Shown here: positions 23,247 to 36,246 of the stretch, one piece after another | How positions within the stretch are numbered: position 1 is the stretch's first letter | How the letters are laid out: every line of letters starts with the position of its first letter | Source: Cylicocyclus nassatus | Taxonomy: Eukaryota; Nematoda; Chromadorea; Rhabditida; Strongylidae | Direction of reading: 5' to 3' | DNA: 64,000 nucleotides | Assembly (NCBI GenBank): GCA_958299035.1 | Contig: CATQJL010000001.1 | Location: forward strand, 17,715,433-17,779,432 | Made by a program: the position numbers and the translations under genes | Notes under the pieces: generated by a model | The model's database searches: none | What the model was told of the DNA's origin: nothing | The model's input: only the letters and a program-made list of their open reading frames with translations

Positions 23247-26200
23247 TCTTGTTATTGATTTTCTGATGCAGAAATCTGAATGTGAGAGCTGACTAACAGT
23301 GAGATCTCTGTTAATCGACTTGGTACCTCTCTCGTTTTGTCTTTGTTACGTTGTATTGACACTTCTCAATAAAACACCGGTACGAAATAATTCAAGCATT
23401 TTTCTTTTTTTTCACTTCTCATTTTTATCAAATTTTCGCATGCTTGATTTTTTCATATATCTGTAATTTGGTTAAAAAAACGAGTAAGCAACTACCAGCT
23501 ACCGAAATCATGGAACAGTAGACACTCAGTAGACACATTATTTGAGCAATAGTAATCATCTTCATTTTTAACACTTTAAAAAGCTGAACTCCATCTTGCT
23601 GACAGGTCTTACAGTTGGACGTTTTTGTTGCAGAACACAAAGTGTAATTGTTCTAGAGAGACTAATTAAATTCAAATATATATATGAAGTTTCGTTGTTT
23701 TCTACCATCTTTTCCTCTTTCTTTTCTCTTGTCGCTGAGGCCATTTGTGGCACACCTCCATACTGATACGTTTATGGAAGATTGTCAATCACAAGAATTC
23801 GAAGTAACAATTTTGGGACAATACGACTCTTAAAATTTTCTAGCAGCGTTTATGATGTGATGACCTACGCCAAAACCTTGCAGTAAGACATAACCTCAAA
23901 AGAAATTTTCGTTTTTCGTGCTAACTACTACCCAGACAACTGACCGGGACTTCCGCGGAACAGTTGGGAAAGTTCCGATGGGACACCTGCGAAAGATCCG
24001 TAAAGGTGATGCGAAAGTTCCCGTTTTCTTGCAATAGTAAAATCCTGCGGAACCGCTGCAGATTTTGCTTGTTCTGCAGAAGTTTTGGTGAATTGTCTGA
24101 GTATGTCGAGAACTCGGCGCGATATCAATGAAGATTTCATAGATTATATCTGTATAATAAGTAAAACATTTGATTAGTAAACCTACGGAAAAGACTCTCA
24201 GAAGGAGACTCTGGGTCTCATTTCATCCAAAGAAAAGGTCGTTTCTATGAAATCTAGCATATATTCTACCGATTTGAAATATACTGTAACATTACCGTCT
24301 CATACTTTTTTTGTGATTTGTATTAAGCCTGTCTCATTAGGAAATATGTGCTTCGAAGGTTGCAGTCTCCTACGGCTGAAATGCAGAGCTGCACTACCTT
24401 AAGTTTTTCACTATAATAAAACTCAAGGCTCTTTTTCCACTATAATAAACTCCAGACTCTATTTAGCAAAACTATAATTATGAAAAACTGTTTGTGGTTC
24501 ATTTCTCAAAATTGAGACTGTTTTCTCAATTTTGAGAAATTCTCAAATTCTCAGTCTCAATTTTTCTCAAAATTGAGACTCAAGGCATTGTCAAGTCGGT
24601 ATGTGTTTCTCATGAGGAAACGGTTAGAAAGCATCAAGCATCGAGCATCGAGCAAACTGCAGCCTTAGAGAATTCGCTCGTGGCCGAGAAATTTGACTCT
24701 GAACTCCGATTCACACAGTAATTTGCACCACACTCGAGGGCGCCGATTGATCCCCTCGGTTAGGGTACTGTCTGGGTTATGGTTTTAGGTAGCATTTCTC
24801 TATCACGGATAAACGATATAAGTGCTGCTGATGCAAATGACTCTAGGCCATCCTAATCACAGCCGCGTAAGAAGTCCAGATTTCTAGACTTACTTAGACG
24901 CTCTCTCCAAGGCCTACCTACAGTAAGGCTGGCTCTAACTCCTTACCATACATATCTCGTGCCTGACATGAGGTCGTGTTTGTGCTGACTATTCTTTCCG
25001 TTGTATGCTGGAAGAAGTGCAAACTCAGCTGGCATTATACGCCTCTAAACAAATAGCGCACACCTCCATTATAGAGGGAGGCGGCAAAGCGCCTTGTCTG
25101 ATTTCATAGCGTATATTTCCTCAGCAAAGTGATGTTTACGGCTCCTTGTTATGAATCCTATAACAGCAATATGTTTTTCTCAAGAAAATTTTGCAGCAAT
25201 TTTTTTGCGAGAAAAAATTCTGCACTACTTGGTGGGCTACTTTGGAAAAAAATCATGCTAAGTTGGTACTTGACCTTGTCTCGACAAAGAAAATAGGGAT
25301 GCAAAATTGAAACCTGGTACCCTAAATACTACACTCCCACTGTCTTCAGATTTTCTTCTTACAAGAAACTTAGTCATTTTGAGTTTGTAGTTTATAATTT
25401 TCTGATTATTCCATTTTGCTGGAATCAAATTCCACAAAAATTCGAGAAGGTAAATAGTGTTATCAATTTAGATATTTACTTTGCGTGCTAAAAAATCAAA
25501 AAAATTTTCCTTGTAAGGCATAGTACTAGTAAGGTGGGACGTATTCACTGTTTTCTTCATTCCAACGCCATATTCAAGCATATCTGAGTATATGAGTTTC
25601 ATCCAAAAAAAAACTTTGTAACTTCAACTAAACCGCTACCTAAGCGCCAGCTCATATGATTCATTTGTGATTAAAAAATTTTGATTTAAACTCAAACCCA
25701 GACCGTACCTCCCTCCTATAGCGTAAGCAAGAACTGTGTCCTCCTGAAAAGCCAAACTACATGGTCTGGAGTTCATGCTGTTGCTATACGAATAAAATTA
25801 TTCTATATAATACTCTAGATCAGACTTGCCTGCATACTTAATTATGTGATTCTGGACTTTTTCTTTCTTCCTATTTTGTGAAATGCTGGTACATACTGTT
25901 CAAAAGTATAAATGGACAAGGCATGCGTATACCGTACTTATATCGTAATCCAACATTGTAAGCTCGTGGAAGTGGGATTATATCTACCCGTCTAATTAAA
26001 AATTACACTAAAGATGCATCCTTAGACAATCATGCGGCCACGCATTCTTTGGCAGCCGAACACTTATACGGTAATTACCGTAATCACAGCATGACTTTAT
26101 TTATGTGGTAAGTGCCTAGTTCAAGGTTTGAGCGCTTTCATACCGTAATCATACCGCAAACATGTAAACCTAAGTGTGAGAGTTATCATACGCAGTTTTC

Positions 26201-27686
26201 AAGCTAGATACTTTTGCAAGCAATCCAAACATAATTTAACCTTCCTCCTCCTTGCCCGCCACAAGAGTAAAAACTCCCCATTACTTCTTCTCACACTTCG
26301 TACAACCAAGAAAAAAAGCCTAATCACATTCTCATACACTTCAACCCTTCAATTTCGCGACGAGAGGTAACTAGTTTCTATAGCCATCGCGAACCTCGAC
26401 TACTTGTCATTATAGGTAAGTTGGTGGGAATGAAGATATTCGTTTGATTGAGTGACCTTCGCGCCGGCGGTTTGCGCCTCTGATGACTTTCGCACGCATT
26501 TTCATCGCAAGCAGTTAAATTGAAAATTGAGCTGACGATGGGGTGATGGTGATGAGGGGGGGGGGGGGTATAAATGTCATTGGTTTGGTGGTGCTCTTGA
26601 ATGGGAGTAGGATTTTTTGGGGAGGTTCTTTGAGAGAAGTAATTATGTGGCAGACAAGGTCGCTGAAGTTTGTAGGATTCTGCAGACATGAAGTGTCACC
26701 GCTCCCCTCCCGCCCACTTTTTCTAATCTTGAAGTACTTCTTATTATGTATGCTGACGACATGGGCTGATTATGAGGCCAACTAAGCCGCTATCAAAACG
26801 ACAGTTCATACAATATTCTTGTAGCCAAACTAGTCAATTCTAAACTCCACCCCAGACCGTACTTCTAACGTACCCGAGAACTCTGATTGGTTCTCTCAGA
26901 AACCGCCAACTCGACGCGATCCCGACGCGAGCTCCTTGAGATTTACATCTTGCTCTGAAGCACAGGAAACAAAACAATTTAAATTGCCAATAGCATCAAC
27001 AAATTGAATTTTACTCATAGAAACCAGTCCATAAAGAAGATTCAGGAAAAATAGCAATGAAACACATTAGAATCTGCCACACAAAATATCTTGCACTAAA
27101 TAATACATATTTTTCAATGTTGATCCGAAAAAAAAATTTTGGAGAGGGAAGGGGCAGGGATGCAACAAAAACCCCGTTCTGAGAAGTTGGAATAGCGGCA
27201 CCTTCGACTCTAAGGATTTTTTGCACAGCTAATTTAAATCTTTAGAAATTTTTTGCTAATTATTTTGATCATTTACAGAAACAAGTCACTGCGATTTTAT
27301 AGCTCATATAGGCAAATTTCTCGGCTCCTCTTCGGAGCCCCTTGGTCCACCATGATATTTTGAATAGCATGAAGCTTGAACAAGAAAGAATATAGCCATT
27401 GAAATGCGAATTTAGATTGAGTTCAAGGGCTGCACCAATTTAGAGTTTTCCAAAATTTTTTTTTTTGGCTTTGAGGAGTTATGTTACTAACTATGATTGA
27501 ACTTCTCCCCTTTTCCTTCTAATGTCGGTAGAGGTTTCAAAAAATGTCTATTTTATATGTTCCACGAAAAACGCGATGATTATTCTTTACTATTTACTGT
27601 TTATATGATTTAGTGTGATGTACCATACAAGGTAGAACGATCTTTCAGATAGTACAAATCATCCTCCAGAACTTCAAAACATGCAA
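23247..27686. other. Intergenic stretch with small inverted repeats, no gene recognised
   Basis: Around 24502-24580 the word TTTCTCAAAATTGAGA occurs twice directly and once inverted, able to fold back. At 23935-24110 there is a loose inverted repeat with CAGACAA ends rich in TTCCGC. A 13-base G run lies at 26556-26568. ACGGTAATTACCGT, a perfect palindrome, lies near 26070. No exon chain is visible. Confidence 0.35.
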
Positions 27687-27816
27687 AAGGGCTCGGCACA
27701 GGTGGCTTCGACGTTTCGTTTTTTGAGGGGTTTTTTACGTTTCTTCGTAAAGATTCGCGAAATTAAAGGGGGACTCTGTTTTTTTGCATTTTTCAAAAGC
27801 CTTGTGCCGAGCTCTG
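27687..27816. mobile_element. hAT-type MITE, family B, short copy
   Basis: A 130-bp element with inverted ends AAGGGCTCGGCACAGG and, from the other strand, CAGAGCTCGGCACAAGG. It is flanked by ACATGCAA (27679-27686) and ATATGCAA (27817-27824), an 8-bp duplication with one change. Internally it shares TCGACGTTTCGTTTTTTG with the copy at 32186. Confidence 0.7.
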
Positions 27817-27824
27817 ATATGCAA

Positions 27825-30430
27825 CATTTGAGCGCTTCTTCCTCATTTTCAAGGAATTACGACCACTCTAAGAGCATTCCTCAACAATGCTTGTTTCGTT
27901 TTTTCTTTATCTTTTCGAAATCGCACTCATTCGGCGGGAAACACACAGCAGCTGGTCGCAGGTTTTTCTACGCTACGCGCATGCCGTGGTGGCTCCTCGG
28001 CTAATTAATCCTCTCCACGTATCTTCGGCCATCTCTCACATTTCTTGCTATGTTGTTGCTTCGTTAGAGCAACTCACTTAACTTGTAACAGGAATTTTTC
28101 CCTGAAATCGGTTTTTTTCTGGATTTTGAAGGTAAGTTTGCTCAAGTTATCACTTTGCAAGTCTTACTCAAAATAGAAAACAGTAGAGACCACTTGTTTT
28201 TGTTGAACAAATTCGTAGTACATTTTCTCATTTCTGGGTTTTTGCTTCTCTCTTCCTCTTTTGAAATGAACCCAAACCGTCGCAGATGCCTTGGCATCGC
28301 TGCTCCTGTAGTTATATAATGTTATAAATTGACCAAGTCTATTTATTTATTTCTTTGTGTATTATGTCAATTCTCAATTTTACCTACTTGCCACCGATGC
28401 AAAACTTGAGGATGAAGCTCAGAGCTCATCAAGTAAATCTCCTAATTCTCATAAACTCCTAGCTTATTATGCTGAAAATTAACAAAGTAGAGAATAGCAG
28501 TTTTTTTACTTGTTTCTTTTCTGTTTCACCTATTCTATGTACTTCACTAGAATAAGAATCCAACAATTGCAAAAGGAATGCATTGGTTGAAAGTTTTTGA
28601 ACACGAAAATTGCCTACCGACAATCGTAATTTTTTCTCAGCAGAGTTCATTCTCCCTTTTTTCCAAAACTCACAAATCTTGCACAACTCTATAGACAGAA
28701 AGGCTTTACCCACACGCAGCTTGGTTATCATCTTCTTTTTTGTTTTTTTTTATTTATTGATCACACATCAAATAATATTGGTTCTTACATTTTTGGAATT
28801 TTCTGAGTTTTGCGTAGAAAAAGGAACAGGAAATCTTGAGTAAAATGCTTGAAAGCATAGAAGGTAAAATTGAAAAATACAGATAATTCGTTTATCAGAA
28901 GTAGCAAAATAATTACGATGGTGGCAACATTTTTGTAAGAAAACAAAAAAGAAAAAAATCCAGATTACGATTGAAAATGTGCGAGGAAGATGGACATAAT
29001 TTTTAATCATCACAATATTTTGATATTTTCAACGTATTATTACTCTTTTTATTCCTAACTTCCATGCTTTCATGCCATTTACTCATCATTTTCTGTTTCT
29101 CTTATTCTTTTGAGCCTTGTGAATTCTCATGCATTAGTCGGAATCACAAAAAACCCGAAGTTACATTAGCTGCCCGCTAATCCCACTAACCTAGTAGAGA
29201 ACCATTTTTGGTTCAAGGTCTATCCCATATACGACACTCGCACCAAATCATTGTACTTGCTGTATTCGCGCTATGACACCATTATTTTCCGTTATTTGAA
29301 TTTCTCGGTGTAATTCAAGACGGGGTGACCCATACGGGGTAAGTCGGCTAGGTCAAACCGACAAAAACCCTTCTTGCCGTACGGTTCTGCTGACTAAGGC
29401 TTATGATTAACGCTGTGGCAAAACGTCAATGAATACCAAATATGGAACGTTCCGAGCCAAACAGGGCGACGAGGCATGGGAAACATCCCAGGACATTTGC
29501 ATTTCTGGCTGCTTAGCCTTCGGTTCTCCAACGGTTAAGGGAGAGGGGCAAAAAGAACTAATTTTACGTGGTCCAGGAAAACATCTAAATATATTCTCTC
29601 CTTTCTACCATCTGATTTCTTCTTCTCTAGATTTTCTCCATTCTAATCCCCCCACATCTTTACATGTAATCCTGGCCACGCCCCTTTTTTGACCTGCCCC
29701 TCCCTCTCTTCCCATCTTAAGCATTTCCACCGCTTCTGCAGCTATTTCTACTTTCATTCTGCACTAGATAATCTTTTTTCATTAATTGTTTCATGCTATT
29801 TCTACTCAAAGTAGTAATTAGAAACAAAACAAGTCCTAGTTCCATGACCAAATCGGTGACAAATTTTTATAACCATGTCTTTTTGATAAAAACAACTATT
29901 TTCTCCAAATGACTTTGTTCCAGTGTCTCCGCCACTTTATAGCTTTTCTTGTTCGTCTATGCTACTTTCAGTTTTGCGAGGTTATTTTTGGCATAATAGA
30001 GTATATTAGAGCGGTGGAAATTTTCTAGATTGGGGGAGAGGAGAGAAAAACGTGAATAAAAAAGGGGCATGACCAGAAAGTAAAGGCATAATCCTGACGG
30101 CAATTTATCTTGCTTCCGCCGGTAAAGCCCAGAAATTCACGCCGAAAGTAAATTTTTGAGGTGGAGACGGGAAGAGAGGAGGATCGAAGCAAAAAAGGGG
30201 CTTGGGAACGAAGCAGAGGCAAAATTTTAGTGGAGATCGAGTCAGTACGCATTTCGATACTTCTTAATTCGCTCTTGGCGTCATAGTAAAACCACAGCAT
30301 TGATGGGAGATTGTCAAGTTGGGGATGGAAAAGGAGAAGGTCGCAATCCAAAAAGGGCGTGGCCTTAGCGAAAATTTTGGTGAAAATTGCTCCAGTCAAA
30401 ATGTAACTTCACAGATTTGCAGCTTTACCT
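27825..30430. other. Intergenic stretch, no gene recognised
   Basis: An exon-like fragment of 38 nt (about 28092-28129, AACAG before and GTAAGT after) has no partner exons. The segment 29310-29560 is GC-richer, with reiterated GACGGGGTGACCC/TACGGGGTAAG words, and could be a relic of a mobile element. The minus-strand frame 30025-30399 lies in purine/pyrimidine-biased DNA and looks non-coding. Confidence 0.35.
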
Positions 30431-30439
30431 TTTCTTTCT

Positions 30440-30870
30440 GCATTTATATAGACAATAGATTATCGTTGGAAGGTTCTAGGTCATACGGACATTGAAATTG
30501 AGAATATCATGCTCTATCAAATTTCTGCGGAAATTCCGGATAGTCAAACTTCTGCAAGAGTTATGCTAGTTAGTTGTTAATAGGTCTTGTATAACTATGA
30601 TCACCGAACTCCTGCAAGACTTCCGTATGACCAAACTTCCCTAAGGCTTCTGCTATTCAGTTGCAATAGGTTTTTATTTGCCTTGTTAGAGTTTTAGCAT
30701 TGTGAGAAGTTCCTACTAAAAAAGCTGCCAAATTCCTGCGCAACTTCCGACTACCCAAGCTATCGCAAGACTTGTGCTACTTCAGAAAAACATGCTCCAT
30801 CGAATTTCTGCGGAACTTCCAAAAGGCTAGGCTTTCCCAGAACTTCCGCAGGACTTATGCTCTCATCTTT
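30440..30870. repeat. Degenerate tandem repeat with TTTCTGCGGAA(A/C)TTCC core
   Basis: The words TTTCTGCGGAAATTCCGG, AACTTCTGCAAGAGTTATGC, CTCCTGCAAGACTTCCG, TCCTGCGCAACTTCCGAC and TTTCTGCGGAACTTCC recur every 60-110 bp. No coding capacity. Similar TTCCGCGGAAC words occur near 23950. Confidence 0.5.
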
Positions 30871-32185
30871 ACCCAATTAATTTCTTCTTCCTGCAAACTC
30901 ATGCAAATTTTCCGCCCAACGCTTCCGCGCTGACCAAAACACTCTTCGTCTCAGTGCTTTAGATGGCTCTTATGCCAGGCATAGATCATCGCATGCACCT
31001 GCCCGTTCGTCAGCTCGTTGTCCTCGGCCTCTTTAACGGCTCTCCCTCGCTAGTCCTTCACGTTCCGCCTTTGTTCCACTCATTATCAATGCGTATTTGT
31101 CTTCGTCGTCGTTGCTCTCGTCTCGTAGGTGGCATCAACGAGCTGTCAACATTTTTCGAATATATCAAGCATGGAACAAGATAGCAGATTAAATGTTTAT
31201 AGCTTTTTTCATTGGAAGAAATACCGTTTTTGGTATCCTCAGCTGAAAATATATTTTCTACCACAATTCGTCCTCTATGATTTTTTTATCAAGATATAAA
31301 TGCTTGTTATTTTTTCTTTACTTCAAGAGCAGAAAAGTGCTGCATATTGAACTAGAAGTTTCAAGGTATGGTATAAAGAAGTTTTTTCCATTTCATTCTC
31401 TGAAAATTGTCGTTCTTTTTCTTATCTGACTTCTATGTCTTTCTCAAAAATCAACATAAGCAAAAAAGTTTTAAATCTTCATTACCGCATAAAAAACGCA
31501 AACGTCATCACTGATTCTTTTATATTTTCTATCTTAGCCTAATGTCCTCAATTATGCATCACTAAAATCAAGTCTATCTCAACTACATTATAATAAGAGT
31601 ATGAATTCAGTGAGAACTGTTGCTTTTTTCTTACCAAAAAAGATATAAACAGAGTTGAAATTAAATAACCTTCATTTTCTAGAATATTTGTATCGAACTA
31701 TGAATGCCCCTATTTTATCAGCTTCTTTTGCCTATTTCGAATCAGAAAACAGACACCCACATGCCTACACTTTCGTAGACTACTAGTGCTCGCTTCATAG
31801 CCAAATCCTTTCTTGTTAGAGTTTTGACTCGAAAAGATATGAAGAAAAGATATAAACTGAAAATTTTGTTTGAAAACAATAGAGCACAATCAAGAGTAAT
31901 TCATGGAATCACCACATCTATTGTACCAAAGATTTAAACTTTTCAGAATAAAGACTTGGTCATAAACAACAATATTAGCTGTCAATTACGTATATCCAAA
32001 AAAGCCACTTTTAAGATGTAGAAAGCCCAAACACTCAGAACGTCGATGCGACTTCTGCCTAATATCGTATCTCACATCTACTTCATCTTTCGTCGGGTAG
32101 ATTCTGTACCAGAAAAGATGATTTCCATGGGCTACAAACGAACTGAAAAAACTTCAGAGAAAATTCGTTCTGATTTGGTTTTCGG
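30871..32185. other. Intergenic stretch without recognised gene
   Basis: A run of 73 codons on the + strand (30963-31184) and an overlapping minus-strand frame were examined; neither has exon borders or family resemblance. The rest is AT-rich. Confidence 0.35.
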
Positions 32186-32470
32186 CAGGGCTCGGCACGA
32201 GGTGGCTAGATGAAAATGGAAAAAACGAAGTCCCCCTTGACTTTTGGGAATTTTTACGAAGTCCCCTTTGACCCTCAACCAAATTTCCTCTAAAAACCTG
32301 AAAAATTCCCCAAAATCCCCCAAAAAACGAAACGTCGACTAAAAAAAAGGTCGCCGTCGCCAATTTTCCGTGTCTCTTCGGTCACAAAAACGAAACCCCC
32401 ATTGCTTTTCGTCCCAAAAACGATATCCAGCTTGCTTGTAAGCCACCTCGTGCCGAGCCCTGGTTTTCGG
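32178..32470. mobile_element. hAT-type MITE, family B, full copy with 8-bp target duplication
   Basis: The 277-bp element at 32186-32462 starts CAGGGCTCGGCACGAGGTGG and ends with its exact complement. It is bordered on both sides by GTTTTCGG (32178-32185 and 32463-32470), a perfect 8-bp target-site duplication. CAGGG ends with an 8-bp duplication are the signature of hAT transposons. There is no transposase inside. Confidence 0.9.
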
Positions 32471-33294
32471 AGGCCCCTCTAAACTTATTTGTAGTTTCAG
32501 CCATTTCACTCGCATACTAACAAAACAGGCGATGGCCGTGGCAAACAGCGTGTTTCTTCGACTGTTAGCAGTTTTGCAAAAAAACGGTTTTGCCTTTCTC
32601 GCCATAAACAGTCTAACACAAAAGAATAAGACGTTTTGATTATTTTTCGATAGGGGAGTACTATTGTTGAAATGGGTCGTATATTGTCTAAAATAGCTTC
32701 GGAAACATTACTACAAAACGTTAAAATCTTGCAGTAGTAAGTCACAAAAAATGCAAAATAAAGATTGGATTAAAAGGGAAAACTCAGAAAAAATCAAAAA
32801 TTAAGATTACTTACTCCATCCTCCTAAAAAGGCAACTTTCTCTCGGGAAATACAAAAAAAATGTGGCAGCTGTGCCCTATTGAACGTCGTGATTCTCTTG
32901 ATTCTATCACGATCTTTATCCCCTCCTCTTCGGTTTGAATTGAGTTTTCTCTCGCGAAAACTCAATTCTTCATACATAGCCGAATTTTTACGAAATTCAT
33001 ATATTTCCAGACGCTACGATTTTTTAATCGTCAATAAAAATTATATTTTCAGATTTCATAATCATTATGCGTAAGACATTACTGAATGAGCTATTTTCAA
33101 TGACCTTCACCACTGAATAGTCCTGAAGCCGTTAAAAGCTACCGTACTCACTAGCATTAGCATTTATAGCTATCGCAGTAAAATTTTACTTCTCTCATCT
33201 CATGGGATTTCGCATCGTATAAAGAAACTACGCAGTGCTCTGCTTTCGCCATTTCCCACCAATCTCCCGTTACCATACATGGGAGTACCCATTC

Positions 33295-34395
33295 AGGCTC
33301 TTTGGAATTTTGAGTTTTCTTTTTTTGTAAAAAAAAAATTTTCATCACGAAAAAAGCAGTTTTCGCATTCAAAAGTTTCCCGTTTCTCAAAATTATGAGT
33401 TAACATAACAATTCTTTCCCCAAAAAATTCCCGTTTCTCAAATCAGTTCTGGAAATCTCGGGATTATTTCTTGTAAAAGAAAATTTCCATCACCGAAAAT
33501 CAAATCCGGCAATTTTTGCTTTCAAAAGTTTCGTGTTTCTCACATTCATAAGTTTCTACAATTTTTAGCCAAAAATTTCCCGATTCTCAAAAGCATTATG
33601 CTTTGTTGAGAAATTCCCGTTTCGCAGAATTATCATAACTTTTCGTTGGAGTTCCCCTTTCATTAACATCACTTTCTCAGGGAGAATGTGCGTCCCACAG
33701 TGTAGCCAAAAACATGCTTTGGCGAAGATTTTTCAATGAAAACCCTGATAATTTTCATAATTTTGTTTCACAATACCATTATGTCTTTCTGCGAATAATT
33801 GTTTTCCATTTTCCAGCAAAATCAAAATGATTTTTTGTAAAAAATTCCCGTAACCCAAAAACATTACTTTTATTCAACAAAAAAAGCCCGCCTTTCAAGG
33901 AAAACCTTTTTTGTGTAAATTTTCCCTTTCCAGAAATCACAACGTTTTTTATGTGGAAATATCTCTGTTTCACTAATAATGAGAAGACGAGATTTTCGTT
34001 TTACAACTAATTTTATTTTTGTGTTTCCTGTTGACATTCAAAGGTTTTTTGTCAGAAATTTCCCCTTTTCCCAGAAATTTATAATCTAGTCGAAAATTGC
34101 CGCTTAACAAAGTGAATAACGATTTGTTACAAATCCTCCGTCTCACACTTACTCTTTCTAGTCGAAAATTTCCCAGTTTACAGCTTGCCCTTTTCTTGTC
34201 AAGAATTTTCTCCCGAAAATCATAATTTCGTCAGAAAATTCCTGTTTCACAAAATAATAACGATATGTCAGAAAATTCTCGCTTCACAAATTATTTCCTT
34301 AAAAAATATCCAACACAAGACTTACCCTCTTCTTGCCAAAAAAACCTCCCGTTTCACAGCTTATCGTGTTTGCTAAAATTTTCCGTTTCACAAAA
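33295..34395. repeat. Diverged minisatellite array, CCCGTTTC(A/T)CAAAA unit
   Basis: For about 1.1 kb a loose unit of 40-60 bp recurs: (A)AAATTTCCCGTTTCACAAAA followed by TATAACGA-TTTTGTCAGA. Good copies lie near 33378, 33430, 33525, 33617, 34225, 34290 and 34380, and poorer ones fill the space between. Open frames in it are by-products. Confidence 0.6.
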
Positions 34396-36063
34396 ATATG
34401 ATATTCAGTGAGCGCTAAATATTGTGCTCAAGGGACTATCCTCGGGTTTTTCAACAATGTCAAAGTGAACACGATTACCACCCTTACTCCCCTCCCCCCG
34501 CTCCGGCTTCATAAAATGATGTCTTGTGGTCCCATTGGATGGGTGGCGGTTGTCTAGGTACCTAGGTGCCGGTAATCCCGCGTGTCACTCATTTAACCCA
34601 CGAATGCTGTGCACCATGGCGTGTAGGTAATTGCGCGTTAGCAGATAACCGTGTTCCCTCACCTCTAGCCTCTCACTTGATGACCCCCGCCCCTCGCCCC
34701 CGCCTACCTCACCCATATTGATCGAATTTACTAATTAGGTACGGTCGACACGTTACCTATTAGAACTCGTAGATGAGGTGTGTACCTGGTTATTCCCTCA
34801 AAATTTTCAAATTTCGCGAGTTTTGGGAACACCTCGGCACCAGCTCGTGGTACAAACAAATTCATAGTTCATTTTATCAGTTTGCTCCTAGTAATCCCGT
34901 TCCACTTTCCTATCTCTTCCCCTTAATCTGCGATCTTTTTCTTATTAATCCGTCTCACTCCTGATAAGGGTGCTTTTCACCGAATTTCCTTCAACCATTC
35001 TACCACGACTTTTTTCCTGAATCTTCTCATCTCTCTTATTTTTCCTTGGCAATTTTGTTTTATCTGAGCACATAGCTACGTGACGTTTACGAACAAAAGA
35101 GTTGTAATCTCCATATCAAGGATTTTTTTGAAAATGTGTTCAAGACTCTTTGTTTAGCGATAAGATACAAAAATTGTGTCGTAGAACCGCTTACTCGATG
35201 TGTTGATAATTTCCTGTTTTACGTTATCCAGCTGAAAATTTTTCTTGGTGACAGACATATGTACTCATAAGCTAATGTTTCTACATTTAGTAGGGTTCAA
35301 TTCAAAATTCCTGGGAGAAAAAGATTATTTTCCATGATTAGAAGATCTATTTGAGAATAACGATACTTGCTAATTTTTAGTAAGTCTGATGATACAAAGG
35401 CACTTTTGAATTCACTAGATCGGTACCAACTTTTTCACTTTTACTTCTATAAAAAGTCTTAATGCAACGGCAATTTTTAGGTTAAAATGCAGATTTAATC
35501 TTTGAATTTTATGCATTTGATTTACATAATTACTCCCTACATTATATTTATTCAATTGCTGATTAAGCAAGCTGTTGTGGCACCCTAATTTTTGATTTAT
35601 ATTTTCTATTAAAACATAGCATTAAGTTAAATTAGGTGATAATTCTTAGATGAATAGAGTTGAAAACAAATGATTTGATACTATAACTATTTGTAGAATA
35701 CTTTTTCAACTATCGGATTCTGAAAATTCTTGAAAATCAAGACTACCTTATCCTTGTTTCGAATTAAAAAGATAATCACTGAAATTTTTTCCATGTCCCT
35801 TATGCAAGATTATTTAGTATTTTTTTCTATAAAACATCGTTCCTTTGGTGTGTAGAGCCAATCGTGCATGAAATGTGATGAATTGCCGAAAAATCTTATC
35901 AGCACACATTTTTGCCGTCTACACTTCTATGTACTTTTTGTTTGCAAACAGATGATTAAGAGTTTAAGAGTTCAGAAGTTTTTTTTTCTCATTGGAACAG
36001 CTCTTCAATATTTTTCCTTGCAAGAAAACCCTGCTTTCAACGTTTTTGTTTTCATAAGCTTCC
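34396..36063. other. Intergenic stretch with a GC-rich block
   Basis: The block 34480-34760 is GC-rich and pyrimidine-biased in parts and holds the palindrome CTAGGTACCTAG near 34555. It could be a promoter or enhancer-like island, but nothing shows which gene it would serve. The remainder is AT-rich with no exons seen. Confidence 0.3.
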
Positions 36064-36246
36064 ATGACAAATTTTACGATCTTTGTGTGGGAGAACGAGT
36101 GGGAAAATGAGTACGAAATTCGAGAATGGACGCTGCACATGTATAGAACAAGCAAAAGCCCCGCTTTGCTCATCTCGAACCCGACAGTCTATCCGGATTA
36201 TGAAAAAGTGTTCGGCACAGAGAACCAACTATGTCCTTTCTGCTGA
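36064..36246 (+). CDS. Short open frame, 60 codons, unrecognised
   Basis: ATG to TGA, encoding an acidic, Trp-containing peptide (VWENEWENEYEIREW then PDYEKVFGTENQLCPFC). Its codons are less AT-biased than the flanks, which is the only argument for a gene. No splice partners, no known family. It could be a fragment of an older gene or chance. Confidence 0.15.
   Translation: MTNFTIFVWENEWENEYEIREWTLHMYRTSKSPALLISNPTVYPDYEKVFGTENQLCPFC

Noticed and set aside
30025..30399. 124-codon minus-strand frame
   Set aside because: Purine/pyrimidine-biased DNA with AAAAGGGGCATGACC-type words found across the non-coding part; no exon borders or family.
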